Positions 1 to 8,666 of a DNA stretch of 64,000 bases are shown here, piece after piece. Location of the stretch: NCBI RefSeq assembly GCF_023534745.1, contig NZ_JAMHJQ010000016.1, positions 62,001 to 126,000 of the forward strand, in the 5' to 3' direction. The DNA comes from Streptomyces sp. 35G-GA-8 (lineage in GTDB: Bacteria; Actinomycetota; Actinomycetes; Streptomycetales; Streptomycetaceae). The translations under genes and the position numbers were made by a program. Below the pieces are notes generated by a model. The model was not told where the DNA came from. It did no database searches and saw nothing but the letters and a program-made list of their open reading frames with translations. Positions within the stretch are counted from its first letter, which is position 1; the number at the start of each line of letters is the position of its first letter.

Positions 1-448
1 GATCCTGGTTGGTCCTGATCTGGTCGGTGAAGAAGAAGAGCGCGTGCATGAACATCAGACCGATGGTGGTCAGACTCGTGGTGCGGTGCCATTTCTCCAG
101 CCGCGCCGCAGGCAGCCAGCCCCAGCGTGGTCTCGGACCGGAGCGCATCAGCCCGAATATGACGGTCCCGTAGGCCCACAGCATCGCTGACCATCCGAAC
201 GCCTGGCACATCCAGTACATCCAGTACTCGCCGGCGTTCGCCATGGTAGGCATGAGTTTGACGGTCGCCGAGGTCCCGTTCTCCGCGCGGACGTAGAGCA
301 GCCAGTAGATCAACAGGGTGATCACCAGAGCCAGTGAGGCGTCCGGTACCGCGCCTCGCAGATCGGCGCGCAGACCGGCCCAGTCGAAACGGGCACGTTC
401 CTTCCGCTGACGCGACGAAGGCGTCACCGATCCCGAGGACTCAGCCAT
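1..448 (-). CDS. ferric-reductase-like transmembrane protein, 3' end beyond window
   Basis: This open frame runs off the left edge; the 149 visible residues are the N-terminus. There is a basic, cytosolic-looking first 30 residues, a membrane segment at about 38-54, another at about 84-102, and a third that carries H121 and H135. The spacing H-x13-H inside one helix is the bis-heme ligand spacing of the ferric reductase-like / NADPH-oxidase transmembrane domain, so the protein probably binds b-type heme and moves electrons across the membrane. The substrate cannot be told from this fragment. The start is the ATG at 448; it is divergent from the DJ-1 gene at 750. The setting next to copper and iron genes fits a metal-reduction role, but this is inference. 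Confidence 0.6.
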   Translation of the reverse strand, partial: MAESSGSVTPSSRQRKERARFDWAGLRADLRGAVPDASLALVITLLIYWLLYVRAENGTSATVKLMPTMANAGEYWMYWMCQAFGWSAMLWAYGTVIFGLMRSGPRPRWGWLPAARLEKWHRTTSLTTIGLMFMHALFFFTDQIRTNQD

Positions 449-749
449 CACTCAACTCCGGTTCCCGTAGGACGTGCCACGGGACACCGATGGTGAGCAA
501 CCCGCGGCAACGTTGGTCTGTACCACGCTCCCTGCGGTGGAGAATAACGACGATTTTCCCGCCAGGGAAGACAGCGATCCGGACTCCACATTTCGCGGGC
601 ATTTGAAAAACACCACCATCGCCGGGAACTTATCGGGGCCGCTGAACGACTGGAGTCGGCTTTCACGCCGACCACTTGGTCAGGCTCAGGAACTGGACGC
701 GGATGTCTGCCGACATCTTGTGCAGACGATGAATCCAGGGAGGTCGGTC
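449..749. promoter_or_regulatory. divergent intergenic region, no gene supported
   Basis: This 300-bp stretch separates two divergent genes. Short open frames here have no ribosome binding site and no recognisable content. It must hold the promoters of both neighbours, but I cannot pick convincing -35/-10 boxes. The ribosome binding site AGGGAGG at 736-742 fixes the start of the downstream gene at 750. Confidence 0.4.
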
Positions 750-1451
750 ATGGAGCGACGTACGTTCTTGCGCGCTTCGGCTCTGTCCGTCGGCGCGGCA
801 GCCGGTGTCGGGGCCGTGGGCGACGGCGCGTTGGCGGTATCGGCGGCGAATCCACTGCGGGTGCAGGTGCTGATGTTCGACGGCGTGGAGGAACAGGACT
901 TCATCGCCCCGGTGGAGGTGCTCGGGCTCGCGGGGCGGATGAGCGGCGGCGCATTGACGACGACAATGGTGACGCCCGGGGGGCCTTCCACGATCACCTG
1001 CACCTACCGCACGAAGGTCGAGGTGGACAAGGGCTGGTCGCCGCAGGAGGCGGACGTGCTCGTGGTGCCGGGCGGCGGGTACACGGCCAAGGACGGACCG
1101 GGTGTGAACAGGCTTATCGCGGACCGGGGATTCCTGCACCGACTGGCCGCCTCCGAGGCGCTGCCCGTGGGAATCTGCACCGGCGTCATGGTGCTGTCGG
1201 CCGCCGGGCTGACCAAGGGGCGCAACGCCACCACCCACGCGGGGGCGAAGGCGGATCTGGCCGCCCAGGGTGCGACGGTGATCAACGGGCGCGTGGTCGA
1301 CGACGGCGACCTCGTCACCGGCGGCGGCATCACCTCCGGGCTGGACGTCGCGCTGTGGCTGGTGGAGCGGTTCGTGGGCGCGGAACTCGCCCAGCGGGTC
1401 GAGACGGTGCTGGAGTACGAGCGACGCGGCACGGTGTGGCGGCGGGCCTGA
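750..1451 (+). CDS. Tat-exported DJ-1/PfpI (GATase1-like) family protein
   Basis: The 233-residue protein begins with a twin-arginine signal (RRTFLR at residues 3-8, then an Ala/Gly-rich hydrophobic stretch to about 32). The mature part is a DJ-1/PfpI domain: the fold's conserved glutamate lies in GVEEQD (45-50), the nucleophile elbow is GICTG with Cys143, and a histidine follows at 163. Members of this superfamily include isonitrile hydratase-like, glyoxalase-like and protease-like enzymes, so the reaction cannot be named. Its export is the unusual point, since most DJ-1 proteins are cytosolic. The start at 750 is preferred over upstream in-frame starts because it has AGGGAGG about 8 bases upstream and leaves an intact Tat signal. 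Confidence 0.75.
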   Translation: MERRTFLRASALSVGAAAGVGAVGDGALAVSAANPLRVQVLMFDGVEEQDFIAPVEVLGLAGRMSGGALTTTMVTPGGPSTITCTYRTKVEVDKGWSPQEADVLVVPGGGYTAKDGPGVNRLIADRGFLHRLAASEALPVGICTGVMVLSAAGLTKGRNATTHAGAKADLAAQGATVINGRVVDDGDLVTGGGITSGLDVALWLVERFVGAELAQRVETVLEYERRGTVWRRA

Positions 1452-1475
1452 GCCGTGAGACGCCGACGGGCTCGA

Positions 1476-2009
1476 TCAACTGCCGGGGCGCACCACGGTC
1501 GCCACCGCTCTGACGCTGTCACTGTGACGGAAGTGGAGGACGAACGGGACGGCGTCCCCTTCGTTCAGGCGAGTCCCTTCGTCGAGTGTGACCATCACGT
1601 CCAGGTCGTACGGCGACATGGTCAGGGCCGCCCCGGCGGGCACCGTGGCCGACTCCGCCATCCCCATGGAGTCGGCCCCTCCTCCGTTGCTCTGGTGCCG
1701 GCTCAGCATGGCTTTCGAAATGGCGGGCGACGTCACGGATATGAGCTCGTCGTCCGCGCCGCCCTTGTTGGTCACCGTGAAGAACGCGGCGGTCTCCGTG
1801 TTGTCGCTGTACGGAAGGAAGACGTGCGGGTCGGTGACCTCAAGGGCGGGCGGCCTGCCCGCCTGCCCCGCCGCGACCCACTGAGTCAGACCTGCCAGCG
1901 CGAGCACGCAGGCCGTCCAGGGGATGAGCGCGGCGTAGAAACCGTCGCGCAGACGCTCGCGCGTGATGTGCCATCCCGTCGAGATCTCGTGCGAGGGCCG
2001 GTCGGTCAT
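1476..2009 (-). CDS. PCu(A)C-like copper chaperone, membrane-anchored
   Basis: The 177-residue protein has one N-terminal membrane segment (about 27-45) followed by a small beta domain of the PCu(A)C (DUF461) copper chaperone type. The candidate copper ligands are H105 (LSRHQSN), M115 and M117 (ADSMGM) and M139. The second ligand box, usually PGGxHxM, reads SPYDLDVMV here, so its histidine is absent and only the methionine remains; copper binding may be weaker or Cu(I)-specific. The start codon overlaps the stop of the copper ATPase gene (ATGA), so the two are translationally coupled. A role in periplasm-side copper delivery or scavenging is inferred from family and operon. Confidence 0.75.
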   Translation of the reverse strand: MTDRPSHEISTGWHITRERLRDGFYAALIPWTACVLALAGLTQWVAAGQAGRPPALEVTDPHVFLPYSDNTETAAFFTVTNKGGADDELISVTSPAISKAMLSRHQSNGGGADSMGMAESATVPAGAALTMSPYDLDVMVTLDEGTRLNEGDAVPFVLHFRHSDSVRAVATVVRPGS

Positions 2010-4300
2010 CTCCGCTGTGCTCCTTGTTTCATACGCGCTCCGCTTCTCGGTGCGTGAGAGGGCCGCCAGGCGCGCAGCCTGAGGCTGTTGCCCACCACGA
2101 GCAGGGAACTGACGGACATCGCCGCGGCGGCGACCATCGGGTTGAGCAACCCCACTGCCGCGAGTGGCACGGTCACGACGTTGTACCCGAAAGCCCAGAT
2201 CAGGTTGGTACGGATGGTGCCGAGGGTGCGTCTGGCGAGGCCGATCGCGTCGGGGACGGACTCGATGTCGCCGCGCACCAGCGTCACGTCGGCCGCGCCG
2301 ATGGCGACATCCGCTCCGCTTCCCATCGCGATGCCCAGGTCCGCGCCCGCGAGGGCGGCGGCGTCGTTCACGCCGTCGCCGATCACCGCGACACGACGGT
2401 CCTCGGCGCGTAGTCGGCGGACGAGGTCGGCCTTGCCCTCGGGGGTGCACCGGGCGTGCACCTCGGTGATGCCGAGTTCGGCGGCGACCGCCTCGGCGGT
2501 GACCTCGCGGTCACCAGTTGCCAGTACGGGCTCCACCCCAAGGCGCTTGAGACGGTCAACGGCGCGGTAGCTCCCTGGGCGCAGGACGTCTCCGAGGGCG
2601 ATGAGCGCCTCGTCCACCCCGTCGACCCGGACCCGTACCGCCGTGCGCGCCGCGGCCTCCGCGTCCGCCAGCGCCCGCGTCAGGGACTCCGCCATGCCGT
2701 CCCCGGGGGCACACACCTCAATGCGGTGGCCGTCGACGAGACCGGTGACGCCGATCCCGGCGGTGGCGGCGAACTCCGTCACCTCGGGCAAGGGCACCTC
2801 GGGCAAGGTGCGTCGGGCGTACGCGGTGAGTGCCCGGCCGAGTGAGTGCTCCGAACCTCGTTCCACCGCTCCGGCCAGCCGGAGTACGGCCCGCTCCCCG
2901 AGGCCGTCGGCGACCACCGTGACGTCGGTGACACTCATATGGCCCGTGGTCAGAGTGCCTGTCTTGTCGAGAACCACCGTGTCGATGTGGCGCAGTGTCT
3001 CCAGTGCTTGGGGACCGCCGACGAGTACGCCGAGCTGCGCGCCGCGCCCCGTCGCCGCCAGCAGCGCGGTGGGGGTCGCCAGCCCCAGGGCACAGGGGCA
3101 GGCGACGACCAGGATCGCCACGCAGGCGGTGACCGCTGCCTGCGGGTCGGCTCCGGCACCGAGCCAGAATCCGAGCACGGTGACGGCGAGCGTCAGTACG
3201 ACCGGGACGAAGCCGCCCGCCACTGAATCGGCCAGCCGCTGCGCGCGGGCCTTGCCGGCCTGGGCATCGGTGACGAGACGCGTGATGCGGGCGAGCTGGG
3301 TGTCCGTCCCGACCGCCGTGGCGCGGACGGTGAGCAGGCCACCGGCATTGACCGCCGAGCCGACCGCCGCCCGGCCGGGGGCGACTTCGACGGGCTCGCT
3401 CTCCCCGGTGACCAGGGACAGATCGAGCGCGGAGCTGCCGGAGACCACGACGCCGTCGGTGGCGACACGCTCGCCGGGCCGGACGACGAATTCCTGCCCC
3501 ACGCGGAGTTGCTCGACGGGGATACTGCGCTCTTCGCCGTCGACCCGCACCGTGACGTCTTTGACGGCCAGTCCGGCGAGCGCGCGCATCGCCTGCCCCG
3601 TGGCCCGCCGGGCCCGTGCTTCGAGGAAACGCCCGGTGAGGACAAACAGCGGTACACCGACCGCCGCTTCCAGGTAGATGTGCGGTATGCCGTCGCCCGC
3701 GGAAGGCAGGAACGTGAACGGCATACGCATGTCCGGATCGCCGGCGCCGCCGAGGAAAAGCGCGTAGGTCGACCAGGCGAAGGAGGCCGCCACGCCGAGC
3801 GACACCAGTGTGTCCATCGTGGCCGCCGAGTGGCGCACTCCCGTGAGCGCACGGCGGTGGAAGGGCCAGGACCCCCAGGTAGCCACCGGAGCGGCGAGCG
3901 CGAAACAGAGCCACTGCCAGTTACGGAACTGCAGGTCCGGAACCATGGAGAGCACCAGGACCGGTACGGAGAGCAGCGCTGTCACCAACAGCCGTCGGCG
4001 CGCCTCGTCCGCCTCCTGCGAATCGGGGGCTTCCGTCTGCTCCGTCCCCTCCTCGGGCGCCGGCGGCAGGGGGAGTTGAGCGGTGTAGCCGGCCCGTTCG
4101 ACCGTCGCCACCAAGACCTCGGGCGTGATGTCCGGAGGGTGACTGACACGGGCGTTCCCGGTGGCCAGGTTGACGGTGGCGGTGACTCCTTCGAGCTTGG
4201 CCAGCCGCTTCTCCACGCGGCTCACGCACGCGGCACAGGTCATCCCGCCGACCAGGAGGTCCGTGGTGACCGCCGCGGTGTCCTTGGTCTCCGTGCTCAT
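2006..4300 (-). CDS. copA: copper-exporting P1B-type ATPase
   Basis: This 764-residue heavy-metal P-type ATPase exports Cu(I) from the cytosol using ATP. One N-terminal HMA domain carries GMTCAAC (Cys22 and Cys25). The transmembrane CPC motif (VACPCALGLATP) lies near residue 402, the phosphorylated aspartate in DKTGT near 445, and the hinge motif GDGVNDAA near 640. Downstream, YN in the penultimate helix and MSVSS in the last helix match the Cu(I)-selective P1B-1 class rather than Zn/Cd pumps. The start at 4300 is chosen because it begins directly before the HMA domain and overlaps the upstream gene (ATGA); the gene also overlaps the PCu(A)C gene downstream. It is the central gene of a three-gene leftward operon. 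Confidence 0.92.
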   Translation of the reverse strand: MSTETKDTAAVTTDLLVGGMTCAACVSRVEKRLAKLEGVTATVNLATGNARVSHPPDITPEVLVATVERAGYTAQLPLPPAPEEGTEQTEAPDSQEADEARRRLLVTALLSVPVLVLSMVPDLQFRNWQWLCFALAAPVATWGSWPFHRRALTGVRHSAATMDTLVSLGVAASFAWSTYALFLGGAGDPDMRMPFTFLPSAGDGIPHIYLEAAVGVPLFVLTGRFLEARARRATGQAMRALAGLAVKDVTVRVDGEERSIPVEQLRVGQEFVVRPGERVATDGVVVSGSSALDLSLVTGESEPVEVAPGRAAVGSAVNAGGLLTVRATAVGTDTQLARITRLVTDAQAGKARAQRLADSVAGGFVPVVLTLAVTVLGFWLGAGADPQAAVTACVAILVVACPCALGLATPTALLAATGRGAQLGVLVGGPQALETLRHIDTVVLDKTGTLTTGHMSVTDVTVVADGLGERAVLRLAGAVERGSEHSLGRALTAYARRTLPEVPLPEVTEFAATAGIGVTGLVDGHRIEVCAPGDGMAESLTRALADAEAAARTAVRVRVDGVDEALIALGDVLRPGSYRAVDRLKRLGVEPVLATGDREVTAEAVAAELGITEVHARCTPEGKADLVRRLRAEDRRVAVIGDGVNDAAALAGADLGIAMGSGADVAIGAADVTLVRGDIESVPDAIGLARRTLGTIRTNLIWAFGYNVVTVPLAAVGLLNPMVAAAAMSVSSLLVVGNSLRLRAWRPSHAPRSGARMKQGAQRR

Positions 4301-4560
4301 CGCCCGCCGTCCGAGTGCATACCACCCATGTCGCCCATGTCGTCGGCGTCGCCGCCCCGTGGGCTGTCGGACGAGTCCTGGGGCCCGGTGTCGGTGGAGT
4401 GCATGCCTGGAGCGACTGGGCCGACCGCCGAGCCGACCGCGTACGACACCCCGAAGAGCACCATCAGCAGAACCAGGAACCCGGTCAATGCCGGGGGCGG
4501 CACGCATCGCCTCAGCAACGCCACCACCCGCGGGACGAAGGGCACATGCCGGTCCGCCAT
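4297..4560 (-). CDS. small His/Met/Asp-rich single-pass membrane protein of the copper operon
   Basis: The 87-residue protein has one clear transmembrane segment (about residues 20-42) and a C-terminal tail rich in Met, His, Asp and Gly, ending in DMGDMGGMHSDGGR. Such tails are typical of proteins that bind Cu(I) or silver outside the membrane. It is the first gene of the operon and overlaps the ATPase start by four bases (ATGA). I do not recognise a named family. A role as a small copper-binding partner or sensor of the pump is inferred from composition and gene order. Confidence 0.7.
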   Translation of the reverse strand: MADRHVPFVPRVVALLRRCVPPPALTGFLVLLMVLFGVSYAVGSAVGPVAPGMHSTDTGPQDSSDSPRGGDADDMGDMGGMHSDGGR

Positions 4561-4991
4561 CACTGCTCCAGAGAAGAGATCTCCGCCGGCTGCCGGACAA
4601 ACGGCGGGAATCGAGGGTCGTGGCGGTGGGCCCGCACACGCTCGGGACGCCATGCTGACATGAGGCGGACTCGCGGGCCGCGGTTGTGCGGGCTCGTCAT
4701 CGTGTGAGGATTCTCCCGCCGAGCCGCGGGAACTCCGGGCACCGCTCGCCCGACAATCATGGAAAGTGAGTCACGCGGCCGACTGCGCGGTCGCGTGTCT
4801 CCTCAAGGGGCAGGAGACTCCATTCATGTCGGCCGACGAGTGGACACCCGTCTACCCGTCGGCTTTGGCAGCCGTCCAGTTCCCCGCTTTGCCAAGGTTT
4901 CTCTCCGTTGTGACAGAGGTCTCCGTCTCCCTGGCGGACATCGCGGAAGAGGCTTTTCCCGGGGTGATCGCGGTGCGACGATGACACCGTC
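4561..4991. promoter_or_regulatory. divergent promoter region of the two copper-linked units
   Basis: This 430-bp stretch lies between the leftward copper operon and the rightward membrane protein. Small open frames such as 4766-4984 lack a ribosome binding site and family signal. I looked for a CsoR-type GC-rich dyad and did not find a clear one. Confidence 0.35.
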
Positions 4992-5690
4992 ATGACCCTG
5001 GGTCCATGCTTCCGCGGAGTGAGGGCCGCGCTGTTCGCGGCCGTCAGTGTGCTTCTCGCTGCCCTGGGTCACGTCCTCATGTCGGGAATGACCGTTCCAT
5101 GGCCGGCGGTGCTCCTCGCAAGCGCGATCGCCGGGGCCACAGGATGGGCACTGACCGACAGGGAACGCGGCTTCCCGGCGGTCCTGTCCTCGGTGGTCGC
5201 TGTCCAAGCCGTTCTGCACGCCTGGTTCGCCCTGGCCCAGGTGACACTGCGTCCCGCCGATTCGGGCGGCGCCTCGATCATGGCACAGTGGATCCAGCAT
5301 GTGCTGTGCGCAGCACCTGCCGTGACCATGGCTGACCACACCCACCACACCATGGCCGGGATGGCCGGAATGCCGGGCATGTCCGACGGCATGGCCATGG
5401 GCACCGGACAGGGCGGTATCGCGCCGTTCGGGATGCTCTCCGCGCATCTCCTGGCCGCCGTGCTGTGCGGCCTGTGGCTCGCGTTCGGGGAGCGGGCCGC
5501 CTTCCAGTGCCTACGCGCCTGCGCCGGCTGGATCGTCGCGCCTCTGCGACTGCCGGGCGCCGTGCCGACATCTTCCGCTCCACCACCCGCGCGCGTCGAT
5601 TTGCCGCACACCGTGGACAGACCGCGCCAGTTGCTGCTCGCCCATGCCATCACCTCACGGGGCCCGCCCACGGGAACCGCTGTCCTGTGA
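4992..5690 (+). CDS. polytopic membrane protein with a His/Met-rich loop
   Basis: The 232-residue protein has four likely membrane segments (about 13-30, 37-55, 65-83 and 148-168). Between the third and fourth lies a Met/His cluster, HTHHTMAGMAGMPGM, at about residues 116-130, which looks like a copper-binding loop. The C-terminus is Pro/Ala-rich and soluble. No named family is recognised. Its divergent position from the CopA operon and its composition suggest copper handling at the cell surface. The start ATG at 4992 has only a weak ribosome binding site. Confidence 0.6.
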   Translation: MTLGPCFRGVRAALFAAVSVLLAALGHVLMSGMTVPWPAVLLASAIAGATGWALTDRERGFPAVLSSVVAVQAVLHAWFALAQVTLRPADSGGASIMAQWIQHVLCAAPAVTMADHTHHTMAGMAGMPGMSDGMAMGTGQGGIAPFGMLSAHLLAAVLCGLWLAFGERAAFQCLRACAGWIVAPLRLPGAVPTSSAPPPARVDLPHTVDRPRQLLLAHAITSRGPPTGTAVL

Positions 5691-5833
5691 CAGCCCGATT
5701 CCCGTGACCACGACGGTTCCGCCCGGCGCGGTCACGGTGCCCGGCCCTGCCTGAACGGGGCCGTACCAGTGGGCCGGAGCCGCTTGCGCGCGGCGTCCGG
5801 ACCGATCCCGGAATCCACGAAGGACATCAGGCG

Positions 5834-6511
5834 ATGACGCATGCCCTGCCCCGCCCCGTACAGAGAAACAGCCGCATACGAACACCGGACCGCCCGCAGG
5901 GGGACGAGGAGACCATCACGAACTGGGCCCTCGCGGCGGGCGAAGGTGACGCCGACGCCGTGGAACGGTTCGTCGGCGCCCTGCACCGCGACATCTGGCG
6001 GTACCTGGCGTATCTGAGCGGCGACCCGCAATCCGCCGACGACCTGACCCAGGAGACCTTCCTGCGAGCGCTGGGCAGCCTGCCCCGCTTCGAGGGCCGT
6101 TCCTCCGCCCGTACCTGGCTGCAGTCGATCGCCCGACGATCATTCATCGACAGTCTTCGGTACGCGGCCGTCCGGCCGGTCCTCTCCGACGAGGTGGACT
6201 GGCGCGTCGCGGCCGAGAGGGCCACACCGCGGGGCGTCCCCGGGTTCGAGGAAGGTATCGCCCTCGCGGAGCTGCTGGCGTCCATCCCGGCGGAACGGCA
6301 CGACGCCTTCGTACTCACTCAACTGGTCGGCCTGCCCTACGAGGAAGCCGCCCAGACCATCGGCTGTCCGGTGGGCACTGTCCGCTCCCGGGTGTCCCGC
6401 GCCCGCGGCCATCTGATCGGCATGCTCACCGCCGCCGAGCGCTCGGCGATCGGTGGGACGGGCACGTCCCACCGCACGTCCGTGCCGGATCTCACAGGTG
6501 CGGCGGCCTGA
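5834..6511 (+). CDS. ECF-type RNA polymerase sigma factor
   Basis: The 225-residue protein has the two conserved ECF regions. Region 2 contains DDLTQETFLRAL and the DNA-strand-opening stretch ending RTWLQSIARRSFIDSLR; region 4 has the helix-turn-helix LPYEEAAQTIGCPVGTVRSR. A linker of about 50 residues joins them and there is no long C-terminal extension. It should direct RNA polymerase to a small regulon. It sits between copper-related genes and an iron-type importer and ends 83 bases before the importer's binding protein, so it may control one or both. No anti-sigma gene is adjacent. Confidence 0.85.
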   Translation: MTHALPRPVQRNSRIRTPDRPQGDEETITNWALAAGEGDADAVERFVGALHRDIWRYLAYLSGDPQSADDLTQETFLRALGSLPRFEGRSSARTWLQSIARRSFIDSLRYAAVRPVLSDEVDWRVAAERATPRGVPGFEEGIALAELLASIPAERHDAFVLTQLVGLPYEEAAQTIGCPVGTVRSRVSRARGHLIGMLTAAERSAIGGTGTSHRTSVPDLTGAAA

Positions 6512-6594
6512 TGCGGCGGAGAGGGGGAACCACGGAGGCTTCCGCCCCGACTACTCGGACGGAAAATCTGATCAGGCAGCACCAAGGAGCCAAA

Positions 6595-7641
6595 ATGTCC
6601 AGGAAACGACCGGTTGCCATCGCGGTCACCGCGGTCACCGCGCTCTGTCTGCTCGCGGCCGGATGCGCCGACTCCTCGACGGGAACGGCGAGCAACAAGT
6701 CGCCCGAGGCCCAGGCCGGGTCCGGATCGGGCTACCCGGTGACCGTCGAGAACTGCGGCGAGAAGCAGACCTTCACGAAGGCGCCCGAGCGTGTTGTCGT
6801 CATGAACGGCATGTCCGTCGCCGAGGTCTCCTCGCTCCTCGCGCTCGGCCTCGGCGATCGGATCATCGCCAACCAGCAGTCGTACGGTAAATCCGAGGTC
6901 GAGGGGCGGGCCGAGGCCATCAAGGCCCTGCCCACGGGCGACGTCAAGCTGAACGACGCCTACGACATCCCCCGCGAGGCGATGCTCGGGCTGCGTCCCG
7001 ATCTGGTCCTGTCCGTCACCTCTTACGGGTTCGACGCGAAGAACGGGTTCGCCACCCGCGACGACCTCAGCTCGGTGAGCGCGAACAGCTACATCTCGCC
7101 GCAGGGCTGCGACGACGACCCCTCCAAGATGACCGTCGCCGACAGCTACACACTGCTGCGCGACCTCGGCAAGATCTTCGGCGTGAGCGACCGGGCGGAG
7201 AAGCTGATCGCCGAGTCCGAGAAACGCGTCGACACGATCTCCGCCAAGATCGCGGGCGAGGACAAGCCCAACGTGATGGTGCTCTTCTCGAACATGGCCA
7301 TGGGCGGCAACGACTTCAGCGCGGTCGTCGCCAACGGCATCATCAACGACATCCTCACCAAGGCCGGCGGCTCCAACGCCTTCGCGAACTCCTCCAGGAC
7401 CACCTTCGTCGACCTGAGCAAGGAGAAGGTGGCCGCCACCGCCGTCGACGAGCTCGTCGTCATCAGCTACAACGACCCCGCCCCCGAGGCGTACGCCAAG
7501 AAACTGCTCAAGGAGTTCCCCCAGTGGCCGGCCGCCAAGAACAACACGTACACCATCCTGTCGGACTCGATGTACCTCGGGCCGAGCAACGACCTGGCGG
7601 TCGACAAGCTGGCAAGGAAGCTTCACCCCGACGCGTTCTGA
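6595..7641 (+). CDS. iron/siderophore ABC transporter substrate-binding lipoprotein
   Basis: The 348-residue protein starts with a lipoprotein signal whose lipobox is LLAAGC, with the lipidated Cys at about residue 23, followed by a Ser/Thr/Gly linker. The rest is a FecB/BtuF-type periplasmic-binding fold, seen in the typical opening APERVVVMNGMSVAEVSSLLALG and the segment LGLRPDLVLS. It should capture a metal-siderophore or similar chelate outside the cell for the permease and ATPase encoded next. AAGGAG at 6583-6588 supports the ATG at 6595. No DmdR1-type iron box is evident upstream, so the actual ligand, iron chelate, cobalamin or heme, is not settled. Confidence 0.85.
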   Translation: MSRKRPVAIAVTAVTALCLLAAGCADSSTGTASNKSPEAQAGSGSGYPVTVENCGEKQTFTKAPERVVVMNGMSVAEVSSLLALGLGDRIIANQQSYGKSEVEGRAEAIKALPTGDVKLNDAYDIPREAMLGLRPDLVLSVTSYGFDAKNGFATRDDLSSVSANSYISPQGCDDDPSKMTVADSYTLLRDLGKIFGVSDRAEKLIAESEKRVDTISAKIAGEDKPNVMVLFSNMAMGGNDFSAVVANGIINDILTKAGGSNAFANSSRTTFVDLSKEKVAATAVDELVVISYNDPAPEAYAKKLLKEFPQWPAAKNNTYTILSDSMYLGPSNDLAVDKLARKLHPDAF

Positions 7642-8666
7642 ACCGGCTTCCCCTGCCGCTCCTGCTGACGGTGCTCCTGGCCCTGCTCGCCCTGGTGATG
7701 GTGGTGGGCGTCAGTATCGGGGCGGTCACCATCCCGGTCGCGGAGGTGTGGCACATCATCCTCCGTCATCTGACAGGTGGCGGCGCGACGGGCGATCCCG
7801 CCACGGACCAGATCGTGTGGAGCTTCCGCACGCCCCGTGTCGTACTGGCCGCGCTGGTCGGCACCGGGCTCGCGATCGCCGGCGTGATCCTCCAGGCGGT
7901 GGTATCCAATCCGCTCGCGGATCCGACCGTTCTCGGCTTCTCCTACGGAGCGTCACTCGGCGCCGTCCTCGCCATCACCGCGGCCGGCGGCGCGACACTG
8001 GGAGGGCTCGGCGTCTCCTCCGCAGCCTTCGTCGGCGCTCTGGCCGCCGGAGCTCTGGTCTTCGTCCTGGGGCAGAAGAGAGGACGCATGGCACCAACCC
8101 GGCTGGTGCTCTCGGGAGTCGCCGTCGGCTACCTCTTCCTCGCGGCCACGAGCTTCTTCCAACTGCGTGCGACGCCGACCGAGTTGCGCACCGTCATGTT
8201 CTGGATGCTCGGAAGCGTCTCGGGAGCCAGGTGGGATCAGCTGCCCGTGGTCGCCACGGTCGTCCTCGCCGGCGCCCTCGCTCTTTCGCTGTTCGGCCGC
8301 CGACTCAACGCCCTGCTGGCCGGGGACGAGTCCGCGACAGCGCTCGGCGTGGACGTCCACCGGCTGCGGGGCCTCCTGCTGGTGATGTCCGCCCTGATCA
8401 CGGGCACGGTCATCGCCGTCGCGGGAGGTATCGGCTTCGTCGGCCTGATGATCCCCCATCTCGTACGCCTCGCCACCGGCGCCGACCACCGCAGACTGAT
8501 TCCCCTGACCGCCGTGGTGGGCGCCATCTACCTGGTCCTCGTCGACCTGCTGTCCCGCACGCTCAACCGCCCCAACGAACTGCCGATCGGCATTCTCACC
8601 GCCCTGCTGGGCGCCCCGTTCTTCCTATGGCTGCTGCGCCGCAACAAAGGACTGGACTCCGCATGA
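7638..8666 (+). CDS. FecCD/BtuC-type ABC transporter permease
   Basis: This is a permease with about nine to ten membrane helices and family segments such as SNPLADPTVLGFSYGASLGA, GIGFVGLMIPHLVRL and LNRPNELPIGILTALLGAPFF, so it belongs to the FecCD family. The start is unclear: there is no ATG or GTG at a natural position. I place it at a CTG (7638) that overlaps the stop of the binding-protein gene (C-TGA), giving 342 residues and a complete first helix. The next choice, GTG at 7671, would remove half of helix 1. An ATG at 7524 would bury over 100 bases in the previous gene. It forms a complex with the adjoining ATPase. Confidence 0.85.
   Translation: MNRLPLPLLLTVLLALLALVMVVGVSIGAVTIPVAEVWHIILRHLTGGGATGDPATDQIVWSFRTPRVVLAALVGTGLAIAGVILQAVVSNPLADPTVLGFSYGASLGAVLAITAAGGATLGGLGVSSAAFVGALAAGALVFVLGQKRGRMAPTRLVLSGVAVGYLFLAATSFFQLRATPTELRTVMFWMLGSVSGARWDQLPVVATVVLAGALALSLFGRRLNALLAGDESATALGVDVHRLRGLLLVMSALITGTVIAVAGGIGFVGLMIPHLVRLATGADHRRLIPLTAVVGAIYLVLVDLLSRTLNRPNELPIGILTALLGAPFFLWLLRRNKGLDSA

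Noticed and set aside
2010-2450. Longer N-terminus for the PCu(A)C-like protein
   Set aside because: The upstream part is an Arg-rich shadow inside the ATPase gene; the ATGA overlap at 2006-2009 gives the natural start.
4766-4984. A 72-residue frame between the two copper units
   Set aside because: Starts at an internal GTG without a ribosome binding site, no hydrophobic or metal-binding pattern, no family.
6337-7626. A 429-residue leftward frame opposite the binding-protein gene
   Set aside because: Composition is Gly/Val/Asp-rich shadow of a high-GC gene; the plus-strand lipoprotein is well supported.
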